Shown here: positions 1 to 11,208 of the stretch, piece by piece
Numbering within the stretch: the first letter of the stretch is position 1
Layout of the letters: each line of letters begins with the position of its first letter
From: Whalleya microplaca
Lineage: Eukaryota > Ascomycota > Sordariomycetes > Xylariales > Xylariaceae
Reading direction: 5' to 3'
Length of the DNA: 64,000 nucleotides
Assembly (NCBI GenBank): GCA_022497155.1
Contig: MU385774.1
Span: 124,001-188,000 of the forward strand
Notes under the pieces: model-generated
Told to the model about the DNA's origin: nothing
Databases searched by the model: none
Seen by the model: only the letters and a program-made list of their open reading frames with translations
Program-made: the position numbers and the translations under genes

Positions 1-352
1 ATTTCATGCTTAACGCTAATAGATCGTCCTTCTTTTGGGTATAAACAAAGCAATTGTTGACAGCTACTCGAGCACAACCGATTATCCTCTCAAATAATGA
101 CCTATCTAGGTTCTACATCTTATCGCTTTGTAAGGCAAAACACCATTAGTTCTAAGTGAACCATATGTACATTGTCTTGTGCCCCTTTGTGACGCTCAAA
201 GCGCTGTGAAGCTACCACTATACCCTCTGAGGCCACTCTCCAGTTGATCACCTATAGGTCTCTGATTGAATGTCGAAGAAATTGGTGTTGGTCGTTGAGC
301 TGCTGTAGACTAGTTAGCAGTCATGATGTTTGAGTAGGAGGGAAATGGTGCG

Positions 353-1667
353 CTAGCCTCGTCGCCTCATCGATGAAGCAATGAAGTCGGTGTGGCTTCC
401 TCCACCATGGCCTGCCTTCAAACCTGAACTCAGGCCAACAGCAGGGAATCTTGTAGTATTTCGAAGGCTGTTAGAGGTTGTATCCCCAAGTGGTGCCCGC
501 GTGTTTGGTGTTTGCTGGTTTCGGGGTGTCCCTACTATAAGGCCAGGAACATTTGACAACCCAATACCGGTCGGGTCACCAAGGCGTTGACGATGGGTCG
601 AAGGGGTGACGGGGATATTTGCTGTTCAATGTTAGCACTGTGACGATCCATGGCTACATCAAACGTATTGTTAACTCACACTGCGCACCAAAAGTGCGAG
701 GCCAAGCACTACCGGCCACTTGTGTCGCACTTTGGTTTTGATACGAAGACATCATTCCCTGCTGTCCGTATTGTACTGAACGATGTTGCCCGTAGGGTGT
801 TCCATGTTCTTCATAGCCTCCTGTATGCGGCATTCCATCACCAGGTCCCGTATGTCCTGTGTCGCCAATCGAAGAACCATGAAGAGTTGAATCGACTGCA
901 TCCTCAGCGGCATCCTGCATTTGCCCAAGCATCGCTTTACGTTTGAGTTTGTCATATAGCTCCTGAGTCTGTAACAGCTTTCTGTTTTTCTCCTTATATG
1001 CCTGGGTCAGTTCTTCATTTTTCCGGCGAATATTCTCTTGGTCCATGTTCATGGCTAGTAACAATTAGCAATCGTTCAGAAACCCGCGAGAGAAAAACAT
1101 GCTTGTAAGCTTGTTCCGAAGGTTAGTTATCTCCGAGTTGGCGTCATTTATGACCTTGTCAAGGTGGACGCTAAGGTTCGAGTATTTGTCTCTAAGTGAT
1201 TTGCCAGCGTACTCTTGGTAAACGCTGTAAAAGCAATGTCAGCTAGTCCGTTTTGCCCGGGAACATGGAACATGTAACATGGTGTAACGAACACTTCCTG
1301 GGTGGCCTGATATGCCCAGAAACTGAGGGCTCGACTGGCGCATTCCATAATGATATTAGGGCTGAGACCACTAAGGACGCTCGTCTTGTAGTCTTCACTC
1401 GGATTTAGGTTCGCAACGACAGCATCGTCGGGGTTTGTTAGATGAGAACCACATGCCGGGCACGAATTGCGATGCTCATGCCCCTGAACAGTCAGGCCTA
1501 GACGGGCAGCACATTCGGTACAGAAAATATGACTGAGCGGAGGACTCGTTAGCATACGCATTATTATGAAGTATTCATACTATTGCGTGCCTGCAGGTAG
1601 TTACTAATGCTCGGTCTCCCAACTCCTTGCGGCACTTGAGAGTATTGCAACGTAGCATGTGATCCAT
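353..1667 (-). CDS. HEI10/CCNB1IP1-like meiotic RING-finger protein (frame-disrupted in exon 1)
   Basis: Five exons: 1667-1592, 1532-1293, 1224-1103, 1054-680, 621-353. The family (HEI10/Zip3/RNF212) comprises RING E3 ligases on the synaptonemal complex that designate crossovers. Visible: an N-terminal Cys-x4-Cys, then TTC-SHIFC-TEC and CPAC zinc ligands; the family block LNPSEDYK...VLSGL; SRAL-FW-YQATQE joined across intron 2 to VYQEY; a coiled coil (DKYSNL to KLKRKAMLGQ); and a low-complexity tail ending in a GLSSGLK-type motif. Exon 1 is one base short near 1614-1618, so the ATG at 1667 runs into an early TAG. With that base the five exons would give 361 codons including the stop (360 aa). 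Introns 1 and 3 appear to start with GC rather than GT; both have usable branch sites. Family identity is near certain. Whether the gene works is not: decay and a consensus error are both possible. Confidence 0.8.
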
Positions 1668-2852
1668 AGCGAGAGAGTTTTCGCTGCGAATATGTTCGGA
1701 GATGAGGTTAGTCTTGATGATCATGGCTTATGTCATTCTTGAGCGAGACATGTGGAAGTATATGTATGTATGAGCTTGACGCATGGGGGATAATTCAGTG
1801 TTTGAGCAAGGGATATTTCCTTTCCAGGTCATTGACACTTTCCTACACTCTCCTACATGTTTCTTGGGAAGCACACCCGAGCACCTTCCCTCGTCAGTTT
1901 TTACTTTCCCCATGTAAGATACCTAGGCAAGCAATTCACGAAAACACCTTACCTCTATGTTTGAGGTACCTACGGTACCTCGGCAGTCAATGTGTGTGTC
2001 GCAAAAGCGACGCCGCTCTGACCTTGGATGTCAGTAAATACATGCAGCATTGCATTATATACTCCATGACAGCATAAAAAAATTTGAGGTCCATAGGTAG
2101 ACCTGCCATATATATATACATACTTAGGTACATTACCATACAAAGTTTACCATTTCTCTCGAACTACCAATTTGTCAGCTATTGGATATGTAGTATGCTA
2201 ACATCCATTGGAATCTTAACCATTCAGGTTCTGGTGAGTAATATCTCTATATATGGAGAAAGTGGACTATCAATATATTTTAATACTCCATCTCCTTGTA
2301 TTTCAGGTTTTTGATCATTCTTTCAAGGCTCGGTAAAGACACAGAGATGTGGGTTTGATCTCTATAATTTGGACATAATATCAAGGATAGTTTTCAGCAC
2401 GCTTAATACTAATTTACAAAGGAGACTAGCCGCACTATCTTACAATCAATCTAATCTCGAATGTGGCAACTTATGCATAACATAGAATAAACTCAATAGA
2501 TTAACATGAATCAAGTACGGATAATGTTAAGAATGGGTTGTGTTATAAAAGCCTACCTAGGTAGGTAGCTGTGTGAGCCAAAGTAGGTATGCATACTATC
2601 ATAGACCCTGTCACCCCAAGGCAAAGGCGATGCCCGATGTGTCCTTCAATCTCCACCACAGCTTAACCAGGCCATCTAGCATTAACTATGTACGCCAAAG
2701 TTTCAGGACGCGTAGCCATCCTGACTATTGAGACGAATGCCCTACACTCGAAACCTCCTTCACCTATTCTCTAATACATGTGTGTTTTCATGGAGTTCTG
2801 CCATATTCGTGACACGTGGTCCATGAATCGTATAGCACCCTCACTAGGTCTA
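1668..2852. other. AT-rich intergenic region with short palindromes
   Basis: No coding feature could be supported. It contains a perfect inverted repeat at 1963-1981 (8-bp arms GAGGTACC/GGTACCTC, 3-nt spacer) and a 12-bp perfect palindrome at 2553-2564 with core ACCTAGGT. The proximal part must hold the promoter of the HEI10-like gene; I see no clear TATA box. Confidence 0.6.
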
Positions 2853-3128
2853 TTACCTCACGGTAACCTTGACGGAGATATCTGATAAGCTGCCACCGCT
2901 GGTATTGACAAGGTTTTGTAGCTCGACTTCGTTATTGGTAACAACTTCAGAGTCCATGTAAAATCGTATGTCCGCAAAGAGGAAGACTTGCATATATTTG
3001 TCTTCGCCGTCTTCGACGTATTTGACTTTGTCAACATAGCCTCTGCCATAGATTGTCTCGGCATGACTCTTGACTTGATCTCTCTTCTGGCTGTTCGTCA
3101 GGTTCTTAAATCTGCTGGAAAATGCCAT
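2853..3128 (-). CDS. small hypothetical protein (91 aa)
   Basis: Single-exon ORF starting at an ATG (3128) and ending in TAA/TAG-type stop at 2853. The protein is charged and soluble-looking, with no signal peptide or membrane segment. It starts MAFSSRFKNL and has a mid-region of alternating charged and aromatic residues (YVDKVKYVEDGEDKYMQVF). I do not recognise a family. It is isolated, with no neighbour within 5 kb downstream of its promoter. Composition looks like a real protein rather than a chance ORF, but there is no motif to confirm it. The alternative is a spurious ORF in gene-poor DNA. Confidence 0.45.
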   Translation of the reverse strand: MAFSSRFKNLTNSQKRDQVKSHAETIYGRGYVDKVKYVEDGEDKYMQVFLFADIRFYMDSEVVTNNEVELQNLVNTSGGSLSDISVKVTVR

Positions 3129-6100
3129 GATGCCACAATTTTAAGATGTGATTGAGGCGTTCAGAGTTGGCAAAGAGCTGTAATAGTGGGGATCGTAGAG
3201 CGTTGTTGGTGATATTTTGGTTTCAAGATTCTCGGAAGCTGTCACTGAGTGAGCAAGTGCGTTATTTGTAGCGGTCCTCAAAACTTGAGTCGAAGTGTCT
3301 GAGTCACCATTAAGAGTCGTTCACGGGTTTATGTACTCATATGAACGAATTGAGCGTGTCACGGAGTAGCAAATCTCCTGGGCAGGGAAAACAATTGCTT
3401 TGTTGTGCTGCGGTCACAAAGGATTTCTACTTGGGGACAATAGTCTCATGAACAATACATCTCTTTGTTCTCTAAGTGAAGCTCCAACATTTCTAGTGCC
3501 AACTTCGCAGAAGTACCAGCATGACCAGAATCTGTCTAGTGACTCATGATTATCCGAACTCGTTGAATCTAAGGACCAGCTTTGGAAACGGGATGATATT
3601 CACTGGCCAATTTGCTTTACATCCATATAACTAGGTCGGCTATGTAATACTGAGACATACTTTGATAGTGATTCTAAGTAGAATTAGTTGATAAAGATAG
3701 GGCCTTGTACGAATAATTTTCAGACTTATTGTAACAATAAGTTACCCCTGAATCACATATGCTGTCTACAACCATTCACTCCTCCTGACGTATTGTATTG
3801 TAGTACATATTAAGCGACTGTTTCTATTCGCTTGACAACTCGCATCTTTCTTATGCTTAGTATCCCTTTATAGTCTAAACTGTCGAGATATATACTACGA
3901 TTATAATACAGGCTAACAATCACCCATTGAAATTGCCCCTGAATGAAAACTAATCCTTAATTCATGAGCAACATCTATGAGACCGCATTCCTATAGCCAA
4001 CCATCAATGTAATAGCTCGCTTCGAACCAACAACAATTCTTCATTCTTAGTTTGTTTGCTTCATGGAACCGAACAGTTACGTGGCTTTGTGGCACACATT
4101 GATCCGCCTTGAATGAAAGGGCTCCAGACGAAACCCATGCTTCAACCAGGTGCCACAGAAACAACAACTTTCATTCATCTCTTTGACCATGGCAAATGTT
4201 CAAGTTGAACTCAATTGAATGGCCGTATGATTACAACTACCGGTAGACAGCGTCCACCGGAACTTGGCTATAGCTCATCTGGAAATCAAAATGCAGATCG
4301 TTGGTGTCACTCTACTATGTCTACCGCGAGAGTCGCAATTCCTAGTCCCACGAAGGTATCTTCAGATTAGCCAAATGCACACGATGTCTGTGGCAGGCTG
4401 ACATTATCACCATGGTATTGAGGAAGATTTCACAGCCTCGATTCGCTACGCTCCTACTTTACCCAAGGCACTGCAGAAGCGTACGAGTAGCTAGCTTAGC
4501 GCCAAGTTGATGTGCTTCGCGGCAGAAATAGTGCCTATGGTCCTGACCCTGTCTAATGCAAGTGATAAGAACCGCCCATAGCCTGAGGACCAACTGCCTG
4601 GTTCCCACGCCCGGCAGAAGCAAATTCCACGAGGGCATGCACAGGCCGCCGGCGGCCAAGCCAGCTAGCGAAAGACCCATCCCGCATCGCGATCCCGACG
4701 TTCCGACCGGGCAAATACCCTGAAGAGGGAGCAGCGCACAGTCTCCCATTTCCCTGTAGCTAACGACGCTAGCAGCATTGTAGGTAGGGATGGAACTGGG
4801 CGACACCAATCCCGGCGCGCGTGTCCACTGGTAGGTGGGAAAGTCGTGCTGGAAACATGCGGCCGGGGGCGTAGCACATCGTGGGCTGGCCGGACCTGGA
4901 TATTTGCCGTCGGCGGGCAAATGCCGTGCGTTTTGGGCTACGCGAGCCCGGCGAGGTCGGAGGGGAGCATCGAGGTGGACCCGTTGGAACCCCTGGTGAG
5001 GACCGCCAAGATGCCCGAAAGGGGTCGGTTGCAGCCCGAGGACCTGGTGTTGAACTATCGCGTCTTGGCAATGCAGTTGGCTTTTTCTTGTAGGGCTGCT
5101 CGAGAGGGTCAGACAAACCCCATCGCAAGTATAGTAGCGATCACCCATTATAATACTGGGTAGTGCAAGTTGCTCACTTCATGCCAGTCGGCCGGTGTGT
5201 CCACTCTCGTTGCACGATGCTTGTTCTTTGTAATCTCCGACCCTCATGGGTTCATCCCGTCGTGACATTCATCGGGCTCGTGAAGCATCACTTCACCGTC
5301 GTGGAATTGACAGAAGCTAAGTTGCGTCACATCTCGGCGAAAAGGAAGTTTTTGTAAAAGCTAACCAATGTCAGGCGTGATCATGGTTACACGATGGAGA
5401 GCTGATCGCAACACCACTGGACGAAATGCCAGCCGTCGTACCTTGCCGCATTCAGCCCGCGATGAACCCTCGCCTCGTGGCATTGCTCAATAGCCGACAA
5501 GTCATGACGGCTCTAGACCGCAGACGCAGAAAATTGCCGGTGGGCGCGGCATCGCGAGAGCCGGCTTTGAATGTGACCATAAACAAGGAGAGGCCTTGCC
5601 TTGAGACCCAACCTACCAAATCTCCGACGCCACGAAGCTTGTCCATCAGAGCAAGCTTTCTTGTTCAGATATAAAAGCTTCGATGCGAAGTTGCAATGAT
5701 AGGGCATAACATGCGGACATTGGATTCTTGGCAATCCACTGGAAATCTTATTCACTAAACAGATCCTCCCGTCTCCGACTCACCGACGTCGGTGAAGAGG
5801 TGGATGCTATCGTGATAATATGTCTGCACTCGCGGTTGGCTCAATCTACTATAGGCTCGCTAGACCGTTAAGTATTGCTGGGGTACTTAAGCGAGTTGTG
5901 GAGCCATGTGGCTAGAAAGGCTAGAAGGGCTAGAAAGGAGGCAGAGAGACATTTGAAGGTGTGAGACACAGTCGCAGTGCAGAAACGCCACTTCAGCCAG
6001 CCAAGCCAGCCTCTCGCCTCTTTTGCCGAATTCTGATCTCACCTTTGGAACAGCAAAAGGTCGAAAGGTCTCCTACTAGGGACCTAGAGGGATTACTATG

Positions 6101-8805
6101 GCTCTCGCCTATACTTACCTGCTAAATGCTATAAGAGCCAGCCTGGGATAGGGGAGACGGTAGTACAGCATAAAGACAAGTCGTTCTCAGGCTACATGTG
6201 AGATGAAACACGGCTCGTAGCGCGAAACATCTCGATGGAATGAGCTTAACATAGAGCTTGTAAGGGACAAGCATCCGACGAGCCTTATCTTTTGTATCAC
6301 TGTGATGGGGGACGCAGCGCATTTTATACCTGGTGCTTTCCGGGTATATGCCAAGGACCATCGGGACTCGAGCAATAATATATTATAAAGGCGGGTGATG
6401 GCATGACATGTCATATCATGACCACGAAACTATCATAGTTAAAACGATGGTGGCGGCGTCGAGGAGCTGTCAGCGTAACTATACAGGCGGCTACGTGCGT
6501 TCAGCCCGGCGCAGGTCCTGACGCATCGGTAACTAGATGATGCCGTGTCATATCATTGAGGGACCGAATCGTGGTGGCTTTGTACGATTCCCAGCCTTTC
6601 TGTCTGTCTGTGTCCCGAGACTTGGCATCAACCTGTCCATCTGACTTGGCACTGCAGTCTCGAGGAGCACAGCAGTCGGTAGATACCTGATGACAGCAGT
6701 AGTGGAACGTGAGAATCGGATATGGGTAAGAATAGAATAGGAATTTTACTGAGAACTTGATAACTGGCTGTCATTTGGAGACAAGCGAAACACGATGGAC
6801 GGCGATAGTGTCTTCATCGAGGATCTTAATACTTACCCCGCATCGCCATCTACACTTTCTGGTGATCTTCTGTCGCTAAACCTCCATTGAACCATCGTGA
6901 CATTTCCCAACGGCTGAGTCGGTATGGTACTTGGAGTTTGTCACTGTAGACTTACTGCCAAGTTTCCCTGCCTGCAGTAGCGAACAGTCTTCTGACCAGC
7001 AGAACCAGAAGAAAAGTCCATTCGCTTGTGTATGTCACTTGTCAGATTTTGGTCTACAGAACTTCATAAAGAATTCCCTGTTGCTTCCCCGCACGGGGTT
7101 TTCCGCTGTCCGCAGCAATGCCATCGACCACATGTATCAATTGACGATGACGGGACAGCTATGTAGACCCAGGGTTGAGTCGGCGCGTAGCGGTACTTGG
7201 GTGGTATCGTAACACAGTGATTCGGGAACCGCTGCCGAGCGCGACGGCGCGGTACCAGGTACAGTGTCGCGCTCTAAGTAGGTTGAGTCAAGTCGTAGCG
7301 GGCCGAAAGTCCATATTGCGCCAGACTTGAACCCCTGGCAAGAGATCGAAGTTGTTCCATCCAATGGCAAGGGCTCGATTGTTTCCCCAGTTCCGTTCTA
7401 CGTCGTGCTCCCTGCTGCTTCACCCTCTATATTGCCCTTGCACATGCAAGACATTGTGTCTTGTTCCTCTGACCAATGGTCTTACAGGGAATTCAGAAAA
7501 GAAGTACGGGGAACGATTCATGGAACGAGATAGGACGAGACTTGGAACGAAGAGCCGGAAAAACTACAACAACTACCTTGTCTATCTGGTAGGAATAGGA
7601 TGCTTGCAATCTTGGCATCCAGCCCCCTGCACTAACAATTGATTCCTCTTGTCATCGGAGAAATCACCTGTTCCTAGCTATGCATAACTCAACGTCCCAT
7701 GATACATCGTGGGTCGATACTCCCTTCATTTACTATACTACACACAAAATCATCGTTCGCCAGACCGGCCAAATTCGCCCGCCCACTCTCATAATACCTC
7801 CATACACCCTCAGTAGCAAAGGGGATCATCGATGGAGCCGACGATATCCACCAAGGCCCCCATCTCATCCAGGTACGAGATCTTTGAGGTGCTTTCATTG
7901 GAGCTATGTACTTCCCTATCTTACCTGTTGGTACGGGGTGTTGGCTTTGGGCACTGGCGCGATGACCAGGCACGAGCACCTATTCCCAGATCTCCGGTGT
8001 TCCAACCCATGGATCCATCCATTTCGGATCTAATAAGTCCCTTTAAAGTCCCTTGAGATACTATTTACAGCTTACTAAGAAGTCTATGTAAGGTTCAAGC
8101 GGGTCCTCCCAAGACACCAACAGAGTGCATGCATATATCATGATTCGCTGACAAGTGAACATCTTCTTCCTGAACAGGTCTGACGTAGTCTTCTCTTGGT
8201 CTAGTTATTATGTACATACTGCATAGAGACAGGTATCATTTCAATGTACATATACATCACATTTTAGAATGTTCTTAACGAGTAGTTCGACACAATCTTG
8301 AGTGTATGTACCCCATACATAGAGATGTCACTCGGACATATTATGCACATACATATACACAGCAGTCCCCATACTTTTCAGTCTCCGTTGTCCAATCGTT
8401 AAAAATCGTACATTCATTTTTTTGCTTCGAACTTCAGAACCCCATGGGCAACCCCGGACACCTTCACGACCCCAGGGTCGAAATTGAACGCTGCCCGCCG
8501 GCCCGGTCCCTACAGTCACCACCCCTTTTTTTAACCTTTTTAACTGTGACCCACCATATCCAACGCAGAGGTATCATCGCTGAAACATGGAGCATGAAGC
8601 TTAAAAATAAGAATACAAGGGGTAAAGAAAAAGTTTCGTCCCGTACACCCCAAACCCCTGAACCGTTCTCCAAGGGTGCCCGCTGCGAGGCGGCTCGATC
8701 CCACCAATCATCATCATCATCATCATCATCGTAGTCGCGAAGGCGACGTACATGTTTCATACATACACTCTCATTTCGTCGTGATCATGCATATCCACAC
8801 ACGTG
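3129..8805. other. gene-poor region with a GC-richer island
   Basis: About 5.7 kb with no supportable gene. Around 4560-5110 base composition becomes visibly richer in G and C, and ORFs of 70-229 codons open in several frames on both strands. None has a recognisable motif, and mutually overlapping frames are what GC-rich non-coding or decayed coding DNA produces. The rest is AT-rich with many stops. An (ATC)8 microsatellite sits at 8707-8730, just downstream of the transcription factor stop codon. Confidence 0.55.
8707..8730. repeat. (ATC)8 microsatellite
   Basis: Eight perfect ATC units. It lies about 75 bp beyond the stop of the minus-strand transcription factor gene, so it is probably in that gene's 3' untranslated region rather than coding. 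Confidence 0.9.
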
Positions 8806-11208
8806 TCAGTGGACAAAGGGGAACCCCGAGCCGTCCATGCCCGCGGTTACAGGAACAGCATTCGGCGTTGAGGGGCCTAGTAGTCCGTAGGCGCCGAGCT
8901 GAGCCATGACGCCGCCGCCATCGTGAAGGCTGCCGAATTGTTGTTGTGCCCATTCCATGTCCTCGGGGGCGCCCCAGAGCATGCCGTCGAGGTCCCAGAG
9001 GCCGTGCTGGTCGAGCATGCCCATCATGCCGCCGAAGCCCTCGGGCTCGAGGCCGATGGGACTCATGTGCAGGGGGTCCAGGCTATTGCTGCCGTCACTA
9101 CCCAGCATGCCCTGCTGAGCGGAGTGGTCCGTGACGACGTGCAGCTGCTGGGCCTGGCGCAGACTCGGCTGCTCCAGTTGCCGTGACGCCTCGTACATGC
9201 GCCAGACGACCTCGCGCGAGCGCTTGGCCGCCAGCGACCAGTCCTCCATAGCTTCGAGTAGCTCGAGAATGGTCTCGATTTGCTTTTGCCAGTCGGGCAC
9301 CCGCGGGCTGTCCCACTGCCAGAAGATCGAGACAAGCGGGATCATGGCCGCCTGATACAGGAACCAGACCGCGTTCCAGCCGGACATCTGGTTGCGCGTC
9401 CACTCGCGCGCGATGTCCTCAATCGTCTGCTTGGCCAGATCCCGGCATGCCTCGATCGCCGCGATGTCGTGTTCCGCGGCATGCGAGGCGCCGCTGCTGG
9501 CGAGGTTGAGTAAGACCGGCCGGTGTAGAAGCATGCGTAGGTTTTGGTAACGCCACTTCATGATGCAGCGTGCGATGTAGAGAGGTTCTGCACAGGGGTC
9601 GCTCGTCCGTAGAAGCCAGGGCAGATTGCTGTACCAATTAACGAGTTGTCCGTCCAGGTTACAGCGGTCGTCTGTGCGTAGTAATGGTGATATAGCTAGC
9701 ATGTCTTGGATGGCAGTTGCGATCTTGCAAAACTTGATGTTCTCAATCAGGGGCAGGATGCCAGCATGTTGAGCCGAGTCCCGGCCGGAGCTGAGACCTG
9801 TCTCGGGTGGTCGGATGTTGATCGCGGGGCCCCATCGTCCAAACGACGGGCGACCCATGGTAGTGGTAGCCCAGGTGTCGAGGCAGAATAGACTCCACCA
9901 GGTGCGTCTTCGCGTCTCTGCTGCAGCAATCTCATTGCTTGTGCCAGGGGGGCCGTGAGCCAGGCTTTCTCGGTGTAGTCCAAGAGCACTCGCCATCCTG
10001 ATAGCAGCGCCAATCATCGCGTTAGCCATGTTTGGCCGGTTAATGTAATGTAGATAGTAGCCCCCTATTAAAGCCAAAGCTTGGACGGTTTCAATGTGGC
10101 TACTGCCGAATGAATCCATGGGAAGATATTCCATTGCCCGGCTATAATAGTTAAGGTGGTTGTAGTCGTCAGATTTCATGGCAACTATACTGCCCATTGC
10201 AAAAACCATGTTCAGAAGTGCGAGCCAAGGAGCGTCGAACCGTTGTCCCTCAAGGTAGTCCGCTCGGAAAGAAGCCTCGTCTAACATGGGAACAAAAACG
10301 TGAACCCGCTTAAAGTAGGCATCAATTAATGTCTGCCCTTTCCACGACCAGGGTACCCGTTGCGGTTCTTTTGTATTTGTCACTTTCTGTCGCATGATTG
10401 GGAGGTTGTGTGCCATTTCCACGCTGTTTAATGGCGGCGTAAGAGATCCCCGGAGACCAGGTTGGACTTTTAGCATTACCATGAGTGCTGCTTTGATAGA
10501 AGAAGCGCCGAGATATGATGCTTGGCGGTCCACTGAAAGGGACAGGGCGTTGACATCATCTGCTTCTACTGGGATTGGGTCCCGGCCCCGGCGTTCTTCG
10601 TCCCATTCTATGTCCCGGGATGGTATTTGCTCTAAGCTGCAAAGGCCCTGTTCCGAACCTGACAGAGTAGGCGAACACGCATCACCGGAGTATGGAGATG
10701 TATGGAGTGGTGGCGATGGAAGCGCAGTAGCAGTGTCAATCATGGGCCGGTCCAAGAGACTGAGTAGTTCTTGGCGAGGTAGAGGCAGCAGAGATTGAAC
10801 CTCGTGGTTAGGGAATAGGCGTTTGAGGATCGACCTACACTCCTCTAGGGACTGAGATAAAGCCTCGAGTGTTCTATTAAAGTTAGAAACTTATCTCGTC
10901 TGCTTTCAGTTGAGAAACATACTTTCTAGATGGGATCACTCTTTGGCGGTGTTTATCATAAAAGCATCGCTTGGGAGCCCGGCTTGAGAGGCATTGCCCG
11001 CATGGCTGCTGGCCATCACATCGACTAAGGTTGTGTTAGTGTTCTCGGGTTCTTCCAGAAGGTTGTACAAGCCTTACATTTTTCTTCGCTTGCATTCAGC
11101 GCATGCATGGGGGGTGGTGATCCGCTTCGCTGTGCCATTTCCATTCGACTTGGCACTCTCCGTTGAATCAGTCGAATGCTTCCTAGGAGTAACTCCTTGG
11201 ACTGTCAT
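8806..11208 (-). CDS. Zn2Cys6 fungal transcription factor with fungal_trans domain
   Basis: Three exons: 11208-11078, 11024-10923, 10873-8806, summing to 2301 nt (766 aa plus stop). The zinc cluster is built from exons 1 and 2: Cys36-x2-Cys39-x6-Cys46-x5-Cys52-x2-Cys55-x8-Cys64, with the basic loop KRRK between the second and third cysteines. A short leucine-rich linker follows (TLEALSQSLEECRSILK, in exon 3). The middle of the protein, roughly residues 255-500, is a fungal_trans (PF04082) regulatory domain: DAYFKRVHVFVPML, then ETRRRTWWSLFCLDTW near the MGRP block. The C-terminus is Gly/Met-rich and may be the activation region. Such proteins bind CGG-type DNA sites in the nucleus; the regulated pathway cannot be read here and there is no adjacent cluster. 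The ATG at 11208 was chosen because it is the first in frame with the cluster; intron branch sites are clear. The ATG at 10755 would omit the DNA-binding domain. Confidence 0.93.

Noticed and set aside
4459..5148. 229-codon minus-strand ORF
   Set aside because: No recognisable motif, Cys/Pro/Arg-rich composition typical of a chance GC-rich frame, and comparable ORFs overlap it in other frames.
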